This document shows positions 1-8,299 of a stretch of DNA of 64,000 bases, in pieces; position 1 is the stretch's first letter; each line of letters starts with the position of its first letter. The stretch comes from DASUPK01 sp963795665 (GTDB lineage Bacteria; Actinomycetota; Thermoleophilia; Solirubrobacterales; 70-9), in NCBI GenBank assembly GCA_963795665.1, contig CAWCIP010000027.1:186001-250000 (forward strand). Reading direction: 5' to 3'. Made by a program: the position numbers and the translations under genes. A model generated the notes under the pieces. The model did no database searches, was not told the DNA's origin, and saw only the letters and a list, made by a program, of their open reading frames with translations.

Positions 1-3000
1 CCGTCCGGGTCGATCACCACAGCCGAGTAGTGCCAGGGGCTTTCGGGTCGCCCGGCGGGGCGCTGCCCGGCCCTGGCGGTGGTTTGCTGCGCCCGGCCAC
101 CACCGGCGCGTTGCGTGACCGGCTCCGTGCGTGGCGCTGGGGTGGGCGCCGGGCGGTTCGGCGCGGGAGCAGGTGCCGGGCGGGTGGGTGTGATGTCGCA
201 GCCGGAGTGCAGCGGCCGGCCGCCGAACCGGGTGGTCGTCGGCTGCCCGCAGCCCAGGCACGGTTCGGCGTCCGGGGCCTGCGGTGCTGGGGTGACGTCG
301 GTGGTCTTCCAGCACACCAGGTGCACGCACCGGTCGTCCACGTACAGCGAGCACGGTTGCCGGCACACCGCGCAGGGTGCGGTGTCACCGGACCGGATGA
401 GCGGTGGAGTCGGTGAGTTCGCGCATGTCCTCGTCCGTCGTGGTGGTGTGCGGGCCGCCCGGTGCGGCCGTGGGGAGATCCGCGCGCTCGGGCCGTCGGG
501 CCCAGTAGAGCCGTCGGGTCCGACAGGGTTGTCCGGGTCGAACGGCAGCGGCGGGGTGCTGGGGCCGGTCTCGAACAGGATCTTGTCGGCGTCCAGGTCC
601 CACATGCGGTGCTGCTTGTCACCGCCGGCCGGGTCGGGAACCGGCACGGTGTAACGGGTTTCCACCCGCCCGGTGGTCTTGTTGACCTCGACGCCGGTGC
701 GCAGCACACCGATCGCGGCGAGTTCGCGTTGGATGACGGTCCGGGTGACCGGCATCTGTTCACCGGCCCTGGCGACGGCGGTCAGGATGGTGGAGATCAC
801 CGTGGTGGGTTCCACGTGCATCCGCTGCCCGTGGGTGGTGTTGACGATGACACCGGCCCATTCACCCAGCGGCTGGCAGCGGATCGAGGAGTCCAGATCG
901 TTGCGGCCGCCGCGGATGTCGATCCGGTGCCCGTACTGCAGGGCCTCCGGGTACTCCGGGATGACCCCGCCGGGGTAGGTCAGGTGGATGGTGCCCTTGC
1001 GGAGCGCGGCCGCGATGAACTGCCGGCACCGTTCACCGGTGCTGGTCGGGGAATCCGGGTCCTGGGACCGGTCCCCGGCCTCGGTCAGCGCCTCCCGCAC
1101 CTCGCCCAGCATGGCGTCGGCCTCGTCCTGCTCGTAGGCGCCGACGGCGACGAGGAACCGGGCCATCAGTTCCCACCCGACCTCGAGCTCGGCGAGGGGT
1201 TCGGCGACCCGGTCGGGAGCGCCGGCGTCGCGGCGGCGCTGCGAGATCTCCCCCGCGCGGTGCTTGGCCCATTCCTGCAGCCCGGGGACATCACCCGCCA
1301 TCCAGGACAGCAGCGATGCCATCACCTGCGCCCGGCCCCGCCGGGACGCCATGGCGTCCAACTCGAGGATGTCGGCCAGGTCCATCTCACCGCGGGCCAC
1401 GTCCAGGGTGTTGAGCCGCTCGTTGCCCGAGGTGGTGGAGGCCTTGACCTCGGAGGTGCCGAGCGCGGTGCACCGGGTGCGTTTGCCGGTGTCGATCTCT
1501 TTTGTCTTGCTGTTCAACCGGTCTCGGCGTTCCCGGTTGTACTGCATCCGCGCGAACTGGGAGGCCAGCGACGCGGCGGCGTCCACCCCCTTGTCCGGTG
1601 CCCAGTCGTCGGCGAAGAACACCGCATCCTTGGCCGCCCACAGCTCGTCGCGGACCGAGTTGAACGTCGAACCGTTCCCGGACATCGACGCGGTCGGGCT
1701 CTGCCGATCCCATTTCGTGCCGAAGTGGTGCATGGCCAGCGCCGCGGCCGCGCTCTTGTAGGAGCCCCGTTCACCGAACACCATGGTCGGTGACCCCAAC
1801 CAGCCCAGCACCGCCCGGTACGCGGTCCCGGCGAGGACCGCACCCACCCGCGGCGGCAGCCGGGTCATCATCGCCCGGGAATCCCGGTCGAACAGGGCCC
1901 GCACCGCGGCCGCGTCGGTCACCGGGTCCGGCAGGTCGACCTGGGCGATCGCCCCCGGCAGCCGCACCGCGAGGGGGACGTTGCCCGCGGCGGTGATGCC
2001 GCCACCGGAATGGATGTAGGCCCAACCCTTCTCGCCGAGGTGATGCCACCCGGTGGACTTGTACATGGTGACAACTTCGGCGTGCGGGGAGGTTTCCCGG
2101 ATCGCGTCCCACACCCGGGAACGGCCGCGGGGTGATGACTCGTACTTCACGCCCATCTCGGGAAGGTCGGCCAACCATTCCCCGGACCGGGCCCGCTCGG
2201 CCGGGACGCGCAGGGTGATCAGTTCACCGGTCGCCGGGTGGGTGTACCCGACGACGTAACTGGCGATCACCCGCTCCCCCGGCACCACCAGCGGATCGGG
2301 TTCGGCACCGTCGGTGTCGTCATCGGTGGTGTCTTCGAGTTGCTCGACCCGCAGCACCCGCACATCCAGGCTGAGGACACCGACCAGTTTCTCGTTGCCG
2401 TCCTTGTCGTAGCGGCGTTCGATGATCGCCCCGGTGGGCAGCCGCTCGAATTCCCGCCATTGGACAGGAGACCCCGGGCGCCGGCCCTCTCCCCCACCGC
2501 CGCCGGGGAAATTGACAACGACGTTGTCCCCTGGGTCCTCGTCCGGGGACGGTTCCGGTTCCGGCGCCGTCGAGGGCACCGCCCGCAGCAGCACCTCACG
2601 GATCGCCTCGGGCATCGGCGCCCCGCAGGACTCCCACGCGGCTTCGGCGATCCGTTGGGCCCGGCCCTGCGCGTGCTCCGCCCGGCCAGGAGCGTCCGCG
2701 TACCGGTCGGTGCCACCTGGTGGAACACCGTGCTGGGTGACGCGGTCGGCGGCGGCCGCGGCGAGCTCCGCGGCCGTGTAGCTGGCGTCGCCGGCTCGTT
2801 TGGCGTGCCGGACGGATTCATGTGCCCACCGCAGCGCGTACTTCGCCTCGTCCTGCGCCAGCTTCAGCGCCTTCCGCCCGGCGGCCGCGGCGGATCTGTC
2901 CAACCGGGCGCGGGCCTCGTCCTGGGCGCCCTGGGCGTGGTCGGCCTCCTGCTCGGCGAGCTCCGCGTGATGGGCCGCATCAGCTGCGATCGCCAGCGTC

Positions 3001-3962
3001 CGGGCGTGCTCGAGGGGCAGGTCGATGAAGTCGTCGATGCCGAACCCGGCCGCGAAATGATCGGCCGGGTCGGACTTCTCCTCGGGCACCGCGGCCAGCA
3101 CCATCCGCAGCGACGCCACGACCCCGGTCAGCTTCTCGGACAGTTCCACCGCCCGCCGGTAGCCGGCCAGGTCCCGGTCGATGGCCAGCACCAGCTGCGC
3201 GCCGCGCAGCTGCTCGATCACCTCGTCGTCGAAACCACCGGATCCATTGCTGTGGGTGGTGGCGATACCCGAGGCGCCGAGCCGCTGGTTGACGGCCTCG
3301 TCGTCCTTCTCCCCCTCGCACAGCCACACCGGCAGGCCTTGCTCGATGGCTTCGAGCACCCGCGGCAGGTGCCGGACAACCCGCCGGGGGGACGCCTGGT
3401 AGATCCATTTCCCGGTCTCGGGGTCCTGGTGTCGTTGGGTGAACTTCTTCCGGCGGACCCCGTGCTCGTCGCGTTCGTAGCGGATGGTCTGCATGAGCAG
3501 CTGCTGCTGTTCATCGACCCAGTCATAGCTGCGGACCTCGGCCCATTCGGTGGTCACCGGTTCCGGGCCGGGCAGCAACCGCTTGGGCAGCGGTCCGAGC
3601 CGGTTCCCGGCCGGCGCCGCGCTGGGCCGCCGCGGGGATGACCGCCGCGCCCGACCGGATGGGGCAGGTCGATCCGGCAACGGCGCGTCGAACCGGTCGG
3701 TCAACCGCAGCCCGAGCGCTTCGAGGATGTCCTTCTCATCCGCGGCCGGGCACGACCCGGAGTGGCAGGCCAGCAGCGTCATGCCGCTGGCGGCTTTCCA
3801 GTCGATGGACAGGCTGGGTGAGGAGTCCTCGTGCAGCGGGCAACGAGCCTGGATGTGGGTGCCGCGTTGACGGGGTTGCCGCCCCTGTTCCTCCAGGGCA
3901 CGGAAAACCCGGTCCAACGACGACCGGGGCAACCCTGATGGCTCTCTCGCCGGACTGCTCAC
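1..3962 (-). CDS. Toprim primase fused to a P-loop helicase-like domain; 3' end outside window
   Basis: One uninterrupted frame of 1,320 codons runs from GTG at 3962 off the left edge; the frame is the same at both ends. AAGGAGG lies about 10 bases upstream of the GTG. Residues ~40-75 show a CHC2-like zinc pattern (RCPLHED, then CHSGSC). A Toprim domain at ~205-300 has CEGEKDDEA and AIDRDLAG. After a long Ala/Glu-rich helical linker comes a P-loop domain with Walker A GERGSYKS (~730) and Walker B AVFFADDW (~780). Two CxxC-type zinc motifs (PCAVCRQPC ~1197, PCLGCGQP ~1235) sit near the visible end. Zinc finger plus Toprim plus ATPase is the plan of plasmid/phage primase-helicases, so a role in element replication is inferred. 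It is unusually long, and the true C-terminus is not visible. Confidence 0.85.
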   Translation of the reverse strand, partial: MSSPAREPSGLPRSSLDRVFRALEEQGRQPRQRGTHIQARCPLHEDSSPSLSIDWKAASGMTLLACHSGSCPAADEKDILEALGLRLTDRFDAPLPDRPAPSGRARRSSPRRPSAAPAGNRLGPLPKRLLPGPEPVTTEWAEVRSYDWVDEQQQLLMQTIRYERDEHGVRRKKFTQRHQDPETGKWIYQASPRRVVRHLPRVLEAIEQGLPVWLCEGEKDDEAVNQRLGASGIATTHSNGSGGFDDEVIEQLRGAQLVLAIDRDLAGYRRAVELSEKLTGVVASLRMVLAAVPEEKSDPADHFAAGFGIDDFIDLPLEHARTLAIAADAAHHAELAEQEADHAQGAQDEARARLDRSAAAAGRKALKLAQDEAKYALRWAHESVRHAKRAGDASYTAAELAAAAADRVTQHGVPPGGTDRYADAPGRAEHAQGRAQRIAEAAWESCGAPMPEAIREVLLRAVPSTAPEPEPSPDEDPGDNVVVNFPGGGGGEGRRPGSPVQWREFERLPTGAIIERRYDKDGNEKLVGVLSLDVRVLRVEQLEDTTDDDTDGAEPDPLVVPGERVIASYVVGYTHPATGELITLRVPAERARSGEWLADLPEMGVKYESSPRGRSRVWDAIRETSPHAEVVTMYKSTGWHHLGEKGWAYIHSGGGITAAGNVPLAVRLPGAIAQVDLPDPVTDAAAVRALFDRDSRAMMTRLPPRVGAVLAGTAYRAVLGWLGSPTMVFGERGSYKSAAAALAMHHFGTKWDRQSPTASMSGNGSTFNSVRDELWAAKDAVFFADDWAPDKGVDAAASLASQFARMQYNRERRDRLNSKTKEIDTGKRTRCTALGTSEVKASTTSGNERLNTLDVARGEMDLADILELDAMASRRGRAQVMASLLSWMAGDVPGLQEWAKHRAGEISQRRRDAGAPDRVAEPLAELEVGWELMARFLVAVGAYEQDEADAMLGEVREALTEAGDRSQDPDSPTSTGERCRQFIAAALRKGTIHLTYPGGVIPEYPEALQYGHRIDIRGGRNDLDSSIRCQPLGEWAGVIVNTTHGQRMHVEPTTVISTILTAVARAGEQMPVTRTVIQRELAAIGVLRTGVEVNKTTGRVETRYTVPVPDPAGGDKQHRMWDLDADKILFETGPSTPPLPFDPDNPVGPDGSTGPDGPSARISPRPHRAARTPPRRTRTCANSPTPPLIRSGDTAPCAVCRQPCSLYVDDRCVHLVCWKTTDVTPAPQAPDAEPCLGCGQPTTTRFGGRPLHSGCDITPTRPAPAPAPNRPAPTPAPRTEPVTQRAGGGRAQQTTARAGQRPAGRPESPWHYSAVVIDPD

Positions 3963-3972
3963 CTGATTGGTG

Positions 3973-4476
3973 TCACCTCCTTCCTCGGTCTCGGTCCTGT
4001 GTTCTGTCCGGTGCGCTGCCGCTACGAGGCAGTCCTGGCCAGGTCGGGGGAAGCCGGGCCGCTCCGGCTGCGCGATCGGCGAACCTCTGCCGGCGGAGTT
4101 CTGCGGCGAGTTCGTCGACCGCGGCCCGGAACTGCGGATCCTGCTGCCACTGGTGCACGGCGGCACGCACGCGTTCCGCTGCGGGGATGCCGTCCTCGAT
4201 CCGGGCCAGCGCCAAGGCCCGGTGGGTGGATTCGCCCAGCACCACGGACACCTTGATCTGCCGCTGCGAGCCGGCGGCATTGCGGGCGAGCCGTGTGCGG
4301 CGCAGGTCCGCGGCCCGGTCGTTGATCAGGTCGGCGGCATCAGAACCCTGTTGCCAGAGCTGCACGGCCGCGCGGATCCGATCGGCTGCGGGAAGCCCGT
4401 CCTTGATCCGCGCCGAACTCAACGACCGGTTGTCCTGGTCGTCCAGGAAGAGGGTGAGACGTTCGATGGGTGACAT
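3973..4476 (-). CDS. Protein with two tandem ribbon-helix-helix-like units
   Basis: 167 residues from ATG 4476, chosen because GAGGAG precedes it at good spacing. The stop falls within the ribosome-binding region of the primase gene, so the two are probably one operon. The protein contains two copies of a ~45-residue unit: one begins ERLTLFLDDQDNRSLSSARI, the other RQIKVSVVLGESTHRALALA. Both continue with (K/E)DG(L/I)PAA(D/E)R(I/V)RAAV and WQQ. A short strand followed by two helices fits RHH DNA-binding proteins, which normally dimerise; a duplicated unit could act as a single-chain dimer. The tail is Arg/Pro-rich. A repressor or copy-control role is inferred from its position upstream of a replication gene and from the operator-like motifs 76 bases and more upstream. 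Confidence 0.7.
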   Translation of the reverse strand: MSPIERLTLFLDDQDNRSLSSARIKDGLPAADRIRAAVQLWQQGSDAADLINDRAADLRRTRLARNAAGSQRQIKVSVVLGESTHRALALARIEDGIPAAERVRAAVHQWQQDPQFRAAVDELAAELRRQRFADRAAGAARLPPTWPGLPRSGSAPDRTQDRDRGRR

Positions 4477-4551
4477 GGGGTGCTCCTCGGTGCGCAGTTC
4501 ACGGGGGACGACATGCGTCGTCACTGTGAACCACGGGCACCACGACCCATA

Positions 4552-4565
4552 TACCGGCAATACGG
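4552..4565 (-). promoter_or_regulatory. Element-wide motif copy (TACCGGCAATACGG)
   Basis: Reads CCGTATTGCCGGTA on the minus strand, one mismatch from the window consensus CCGTATTACCGGTA. It points with, and lies 76 bases upstream of, the tandem RHH gene that starts at 4476. Confidence 0.5.
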
Positions 4566-4646
4566 AATGCGCTGGAGCCGGTCGGGATGATCGTGGGTTG
4601 GCGAAAGCCGAGGGCTGCCCGAACAGAATCTGATTCAACGGGCGTG

Positions 4647-4660
4647 CCGTACTACCGGCA
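4647..4660 (+). promoter_or_regulatory. Degenerate copy of the element-wide motif (CCGTACTACCGGCA)
   Basis: Two mismatches from CCGTATTACCGGTA. It forms a facing pair with the copy at 4552-4565 upstream of the minus-strand RHH gene. CAGTAATACTG, a small palindrome, follows at 4674. Confidence 0.35.
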
Positions 4661-4733
4661 CCGCCTAGCGATCAGTAATACTGTCGGCAGACCTCCCCGA
4701 GGTCTGGCCTCCTTTCAGCTAGGCCTTGCGAGA

Positions 4734-4767
4734 CCCCCCACTTGGTTTGCCGCCGGCGGGGGGTTTT
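4734..4767. terminator. GC stem-loop with a T run, terminator-like
   Basis: Six C (4734-4739) pair with six G (4758-4763), followed on the plus strand by TTTT. The loop is long. It lies just downstream of the broken minus-strand RHH gene, for which the T run would be on the wrong side, so its function is uncertain. A second perfect hairpin, AGACCTC-CCC-GAGGTCT, lies at 4689-4705. Confidence 0.25.
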
Positions 4768-4781
4768 CGCGTATCTGGGGG

Positions 4782-5021
4782 TCAGGCGCCCAGCGGTAGC
4801 TGGGTTCGGTAGGCACTCCACCTTGGGCAGCACGTAGGCCGGGACCTCGTGCCCGTGGACCTGGGCCGATCACCAAGGTCACGTAGTCGTTGATGTCCAG
4901 GCCCGCATCGTCCGCTCCGGCGGATGACCTCATCGGCCAAGTCCTCGGGCAGGCGCATCGGGATGTAGCGGCGGGGGCCCTTGCCTCGGCCGCCGCCTTT
5001 ACCGCGAGGTGGAGTCGCCAT
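4782..5021 (-). pseudogene. RHH antitoxin/partition-like protein, frameshifted
   Basis: ATG 5021 opens a basic N-terminus (GKGGGRGKGPRRYIPMRLPE) followed by DLADEVIRR, typical of short actinobacterial RHH proteins. The continuation DDAGLDINDYVTLVI is in a second frame and HGHEVPAYVLPK in a third, so at least two indels split it. The three pieces join into one sensible ~75-90 residue protein. This is either a decayed gene or sequence error. It follows the WhiB-like gene in the same direction with a 67-base gap. Confidence 0.6.
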
Positions 5022-5088
5022 GGCAAGTACTGAACCAGAACCAACGCTGCCCACCTGCGGCCGACACGCCGAACCGGGCGATGGCATG

Positions 5089-5442
5089 TCAGGCGACCTC
5101 AGCGTCGACCGATCGGGTTCTCGGCTCGCCGCGTTGATGCCTGGTCCGTTGCACAGCGTTGAGCCGCCGCAACCCGGAAGTGTCCAGCACCCGCCCGAGT
5201 TCGCTGTAGGCGACGCCGGCCCAGATCACCGATCGAGGGTTGGATGTCGGGTAGTTCTCCCGCCGCTGCTGAAGGCAGGCGGCCAACAGTGGGCATTGCT
5301 CGGCGCAGACGCGTTGGGCGCGCAGCCAGCTGGTGAGATCTCCGATGTCCAGGTCCCAGGACACGTGAGGGTCAGGGTCTGCGGGTGCGGCCTGGGCCTC
5401 GGTGCAAGAACCGCGCCAATTTTCGGGCTTCGTGGTGACCAT
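5089..5442 (-). CDS. Divergent WhiB-like protein (copy 1)
   Basis: 117 residues from ATG 5442. WhiB-like order: an early cysteine (WRGSC), then RVCAEQCPLLAAC, giving C-x3-C-x5-C where classical Wbl proteins have C-x2-C-x5-C. Where classical Wbl proteins have a GVWGG-type turn, this has VIWAGVAYSELGR, and a basic C-terminus (RRLNAVQRTRHQRG) follows. Wbl proteins bind an iron-sulphur cluster and act in transcription; here that is inferred from four cysteines and the fold pattern. It is clearly paralogous to the protein at 9314-9694 (shared SWLRAQRVC and IWAGVAYS). An upstream in-frame ATG at 5499 is possible but lacks a better ribosome site. Confidence 0.7.
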   Translation of the reverse strand: MVTTKPENWRGSCTEAQAAPADPDPHVSWDLDIGDLTSWLRAQRVCAEQCPLLAACLQQRRENYPTSNPRSVIWAGVAYSELGRVLDTSGLRRLNAVQRTRHQRGEPRTRSVDAEVA

Positions 5443-5609
5443 GGCTGCCTCAGCGGTCGAGCTCCGCAACGCGGAGATGGCGGGAAGGACACCCATGACC
5501 CTGGTCAGCGACGTTGCACGCAACGTTGATGGCGGAAGCGGCGCCACCCTCAACAACGGCGGCGCATCGAACGTTGGCGACTCTGGCCGGCGTAGCAGGC
5601 AGCTGCTGA

Positions 5610-6460
5610 TCAGGGCTGATGCTCGGGGGCTGTGAGAACTCGGTACCGGTTGCGGCCGGTGCGGATGAACAAGGGATGCGTGGCGGTCATCAATCCGGCG
5701 GCGGAGCTGGCGGTGTACCCGGCCGCGAGCAGGATGTTGATGACCTCCGCATGGGTGAGGTCCTTGCCGGCGCCGGCAGCGATGATGACCCGGTATCGGT
5801 CCGGGATCGGTGACCCGGGCGGAGCTTGCCAACGGCTGTCGACTTCTTGGGTCGCTCCGACCGCCATCAGTGCGGCGGCGAGCGATTCGGCCGTCAGAGT
5901 GGTCGGTTCCTTCCAGCGCCGCGCCCGGGTGAGCGCGCCGAGCAGAGTTGACATGTCCAGCGGCCCGGTCGCGGCAAGGATCCGGATGGCGCTGCGGCCG
6001 GTCGCCGCCAACGGATGTGGCCGGGACAGCAGTTGCCGGTTCAGGCTTCGACGGCGCGGCCGGGGTCGGGTAATCCGAGGGTGCGCGCGATCCGTGTGCG
6101 GCCGAGGTGATCTTCGTAGGCGTGGGTCGGTCGGATCGCGGCGGTGACGATCGCGGGGTGCAGCGGGAGGGCTGCGCCAGCGGCTCGAACGTTCCTGGTC
6201 TGCACGGTCATCATCCCGACGGTGATGCGGTTCCGCCGGGCTGTCTCGTCCACCCCCGCGGCGGGTGCGCCGGCCAGGCCGTGGTAGTCCAGCACCCATC
6301 GCAGACGGTCCGGGCGCAACGGACCCAGGACCCGGTGAATCAGCTGTGACACCACCTGTTGCGGAGTCAAACCCGGCAGTGGCAGACCGTCCCGCATCCG
6401 TGAACGGTAGTGACTTCGTCGCTCCGTTGGCGTTGCTCGTTGGGGCCACGGTTGGGTCAC
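5610..6460 (-). pseudogene. Sigma-like/HTH protein downstream of AAA ATPase, one frameshift
   Basis: GTG 6460 overlaps the ATPase stop by four bases (GTGA), so the two are coupled. The first frame (6460-6041, 139 residues) includes GLTPQQVVSQLIHRVLGPLR and a region ending RTRIARTLGLPDPG, then stops. The adjoining frame continues without a start codon: RQLLSRPHPLAATGRSAIRI, then AAALMAVGAT, RVIIAAGAGKDLTHAEVINI and a basic RTGRNRYRVL tail. Joined, they give one ~280-residue protein of a kind I associate with sigma-70-like HTH proteins in actinobacteria, the second part resembling a region-4-like module. The break near 6041 is a single frame slip: sequence error or real inactivation. Confidence 0.55.
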
Positions 6461-7596
6461 AGGTCGGCGGCGGCCGCGTGCTCACGGAGGTAGTCCCGCA
6501 GGTACGGCAGGCTGAAGTCGACGTAGCCCCGGCTGGTGGAGTGGATCATGTCCGCCGCAATGAGCCGCAGCCGGTACTGCGAGGCGTAGGACTTGTCCAC
6601 GCCCAGGCGAGAGGCGATGTTTGGCATCCAACTGGGCCCTTCGTCGGAAGCCATCGCGGCCAGGAACGTGCGGTCGACATGCGAAAGATCGCGCAGTGCC
6701 GGCTCGTGAATCAGTGAGCCAAGCCGGCGTCGGGCCGCGCTGACACCGAGGGCAGCGGTCGCCTCGTCGATCTGGACAGATCCATCCGCGGCGGTGACGG
6801 CGAGCTTGCAGATCCAGTAGCCGACCAGCTGGATCAGGAAGGGGTATCCGTTGGTGCCGGTGACGGCGACCCGCAGGGCGTCATCGGTGATGCCGTGTCC
6901 AGTGCTCTCCAGTGGTCCGCGTAGGGCGTCGGCGACGTCGGCGTTGTCGACCGCACCCAGCTGGTGACGGTCGGCGCGCCGCAGGAACGTCAGTACGTCG
7001 TCGTTGAGCAGGTCGGCGACCGCGGTGGGGAGCCCCGCGCCGGCGAAGGCGACCGGCCGCTCCTCCCTCAAGCAGTGCTGCAGCGTCGCCGCGAGCTCAC
7101 GCATCCCGGCCCGGTCGGACTGGTGCAACTCGTCGACGGTGATCAGTAGTCCGGTCCCTCGCTCTGCGAGGTGATCGGTCAGTGCGGTGAGCTGTGCCCG
7201 CAGGTCCGGGCCCTCCGACGTGGAGGTGGGCGGCTGCCAGGTGAGGCCGCCGAGGTGAAACGGCAGGTTGATGGCGGTCAACTTCGTGCCCTGCCGATTC
7301 ATTTCCAGGTTCGCGGCGACCTCCGGAAGGCGGTTGGAGACCAGCCGCTGCACCAGACCTGGTACCGACGTTTCGGAGACCACGACCCATCCGCGTTGGC
7401 GGGCCTGCGCTTCGGCCTCGTTGAGCATCACGGTCTTCCCCACCCCGCGAAGCCCGGTGTAGATAGTCGCCCTGCCTGGTGCACCAGGTCCCTGGTCGAG
7501 GGCGTCACCGAATGCAAGGATTTCGGCGTCCCGCCCGGCGAGCAGGGGCGGGTTGACCCCGAAGCTGGGGCGGAACGGATTGGCCACTGACCACAC
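6457..7596 (-). CDS. AAA+/STAND-like ATP-binding protein with C-terminal winged helix (copy 1)
   Basis: 379 residues from GTG 7596 (an alternative GTG lies at 7587). Walker A is GLRGVGKT (~res 50) and Walker B LLITVDEL (~155). FAGAGLP is a sensor-1-like stretch. The C-terminal ~80 residues look like a winged helix (IASRLGVDKSYASQYRLRLI). This is the family of actinobacterial ATPases that bind ATP with an N-terminal AAA module and DNA through the C-terminus. A homologue lies at 58136-59401. The gene is preceded by a 10-bp-phased TTTAG array, suggesting autoregulation. It is translationally coupled to the sigma-like gene behind it. Confidence 0.85.
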   Translation of the reverse strand: MWSVANPFRPSFGVNPPLLAGRDAEILAFGDALDQGPGAPGRATIYTGLRGVGKTVMLNEAEAQARQRGWVVVSETSVPGLVQRLVSNRLPEVAANLEMNRQGTKLTAINLPFHLGGLTWQPPTSTSEGPDLRAQLTALTDHLAERGTGLLITVDELHQSDRAGMRELAATLQHCLREERPVAFAGAGLPTAVADLLNDDVLTFLRRADRHQLGAVDNADVADALRGPLESTGHGITDDALRVAVTGTNGYPFLIQLVGYWICKLAVTAADGSVQIDEATAALGVSAARRRLGSLIHEPALRDLSHVDRTFLAAMASDEGPSWMPNIASRLGVDKSYASQYRLRLIAADMIHSTSRGYVDFSLPYLRDYLREHAAAADL

Positions 7597-7601
7597 TCCG
7601 C

Positions 7602-7657
7602 GTTAGACGGTTTTAGACACCTTTAGTCTACTCGTAGACGTTTAGCCGCGTTTAGCC
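7602..7657. promoter_or_regulatory. 10-bp-phased TTTAG array upstream of ATPase
   Basis: TTAG/TTTAG/GTAG elements recur near 7603, 7612, 7622, 7634, 7641 and 7651, mostly ten bases apart (GTTAGACGG, TTTAGACAC, TTTAGTCTA, GTAGACG, TTTAGCCGCG, TTTAGCC). It begins about six bases upstream of the GTG start of the minus-strand ATPase. One-helical-turn spacing suggests side-by-side protein binding. Confidence 0.55.
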
Positions 7658-7699
7658 AGCGATCCACGTGCAGGAGCCGGGCGTATGCGGTCGTCAACG

Positions 7700-7800
7700 G
7701 TCAGGGTTGGCCGCAACGACCCAAGTCTCGGGACCGACGGTGCTGCGGAAAGCCGAACTGATGAGTGTGGAACACCGCGAACGGCCTCCGGTCACCTATC
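7700..7800 (-). pseudogene. Gene-tail remnant related to the 3' end of the gene at 8300
   Basis: The minus strand encodes PFAVFHTHQFGFPQHRRSRD, matching LTVFHPHQFGFPQRWPRKTG at the end of the protein encoded by 8300-9271. The DNA is also similar over roughly 95 bases (for example GGAAAGCCGAACTG is shared). No start or full gene accompanies it, so it is a partial duplication left behind the hypothetical gene at 7862. Confidence 0.5.
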
Positions 7801-7861
7801 GGCGGCGGCGTCATCGGTGCTCAGCCGACAGATCCGGCACAGCGTCGATGTCGGATCGGCA

Positions 7862-8236
7862 TCAGACAAGCGCTGTGTTACCGCAATCAGGGCACCCTGG
7901 ACTGAAGCCGGAGTGCTTCTGGAGCTTGGATCCCCGCAGCCAGGCGCAGGCCCGGCGTTCCGTCCCAACCTGCTTGACCCACCCCGTGGGCTCATCGTCT
8001 CTGTCAGGGTTGAAGGCCGCGGCGGCGAGCACCACTTCAATCAGCGGGCGCTGGTAGCACCAGGCTCGGGTGTACGTCAGCGGCTGGTCTACCGGAGTTG
8101 TTACGACCCGAAGGTTGCCGCCGAGCATGCGCAGGATGTCGACGTAGAACCGGGTAGTGGAATGCACCCGCCACCCTCTATCGATCCGCTGGATCGGACC
8201 GAGGATGGGTGCCGTCGCATCCATTGCTTCCGACAA
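7862..8236 (-). CDS. Hypothetical protein (WCYQ-type small protein)
   Basis: 124 residues. The core RGWRVHSTTRFYVDILRMLG, then TRAWCYQRP and DEPTGWVKQVGTERRACAW, resembles small actinobacterial proteins with a conserved WCY motif followed by PvGW; no function is known to me. The C-terminal ~25 residues contain GCPDCGNTALV, possibly a CxxC remnant. The start at 8236 has no strong ribosome site; GTG or ATG codons further in are possible. It lies 63 bases behind the gene at 8300-9271, probably in the same transcript. Confidence 0.5.
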   Translation of the reverse strand: MSEAMDATAPILGPIQRIDRGWRVHSTTRFYVDILRMLGGNLRVVTTPVDQPLTYTRAWCYQRPLIEVVLAAAAFNPDRDDEPTGWVKQVGTERRACAWLRGSKLQKHSGFSPGCPDCGNTALV

Positions 8237-8299
8237 CTGTCCGATCCCTCCAATTTGTTGTGCCGCCTGAGACTGATGGCTACGTGGTGTGCGCGCGGG

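Noticed and set aside
462..3641. Two long plus-strand frames (443 and 467 codons) at 462-1793 and 2238-3641
   Set aside because: They lie opposite the continuous 1,320-codon minus-strand primase frame, have Gly/Arg/Pro-rich random composition and no ribosome sites; a usual GC-rich antisense shadow.
4689..4705. Perfect hairpin AGACCTC-CCC-GAGGTCT as a terminator
   Set aside because: No T run on either side and a short stem; noted only as a small inverted repeat.
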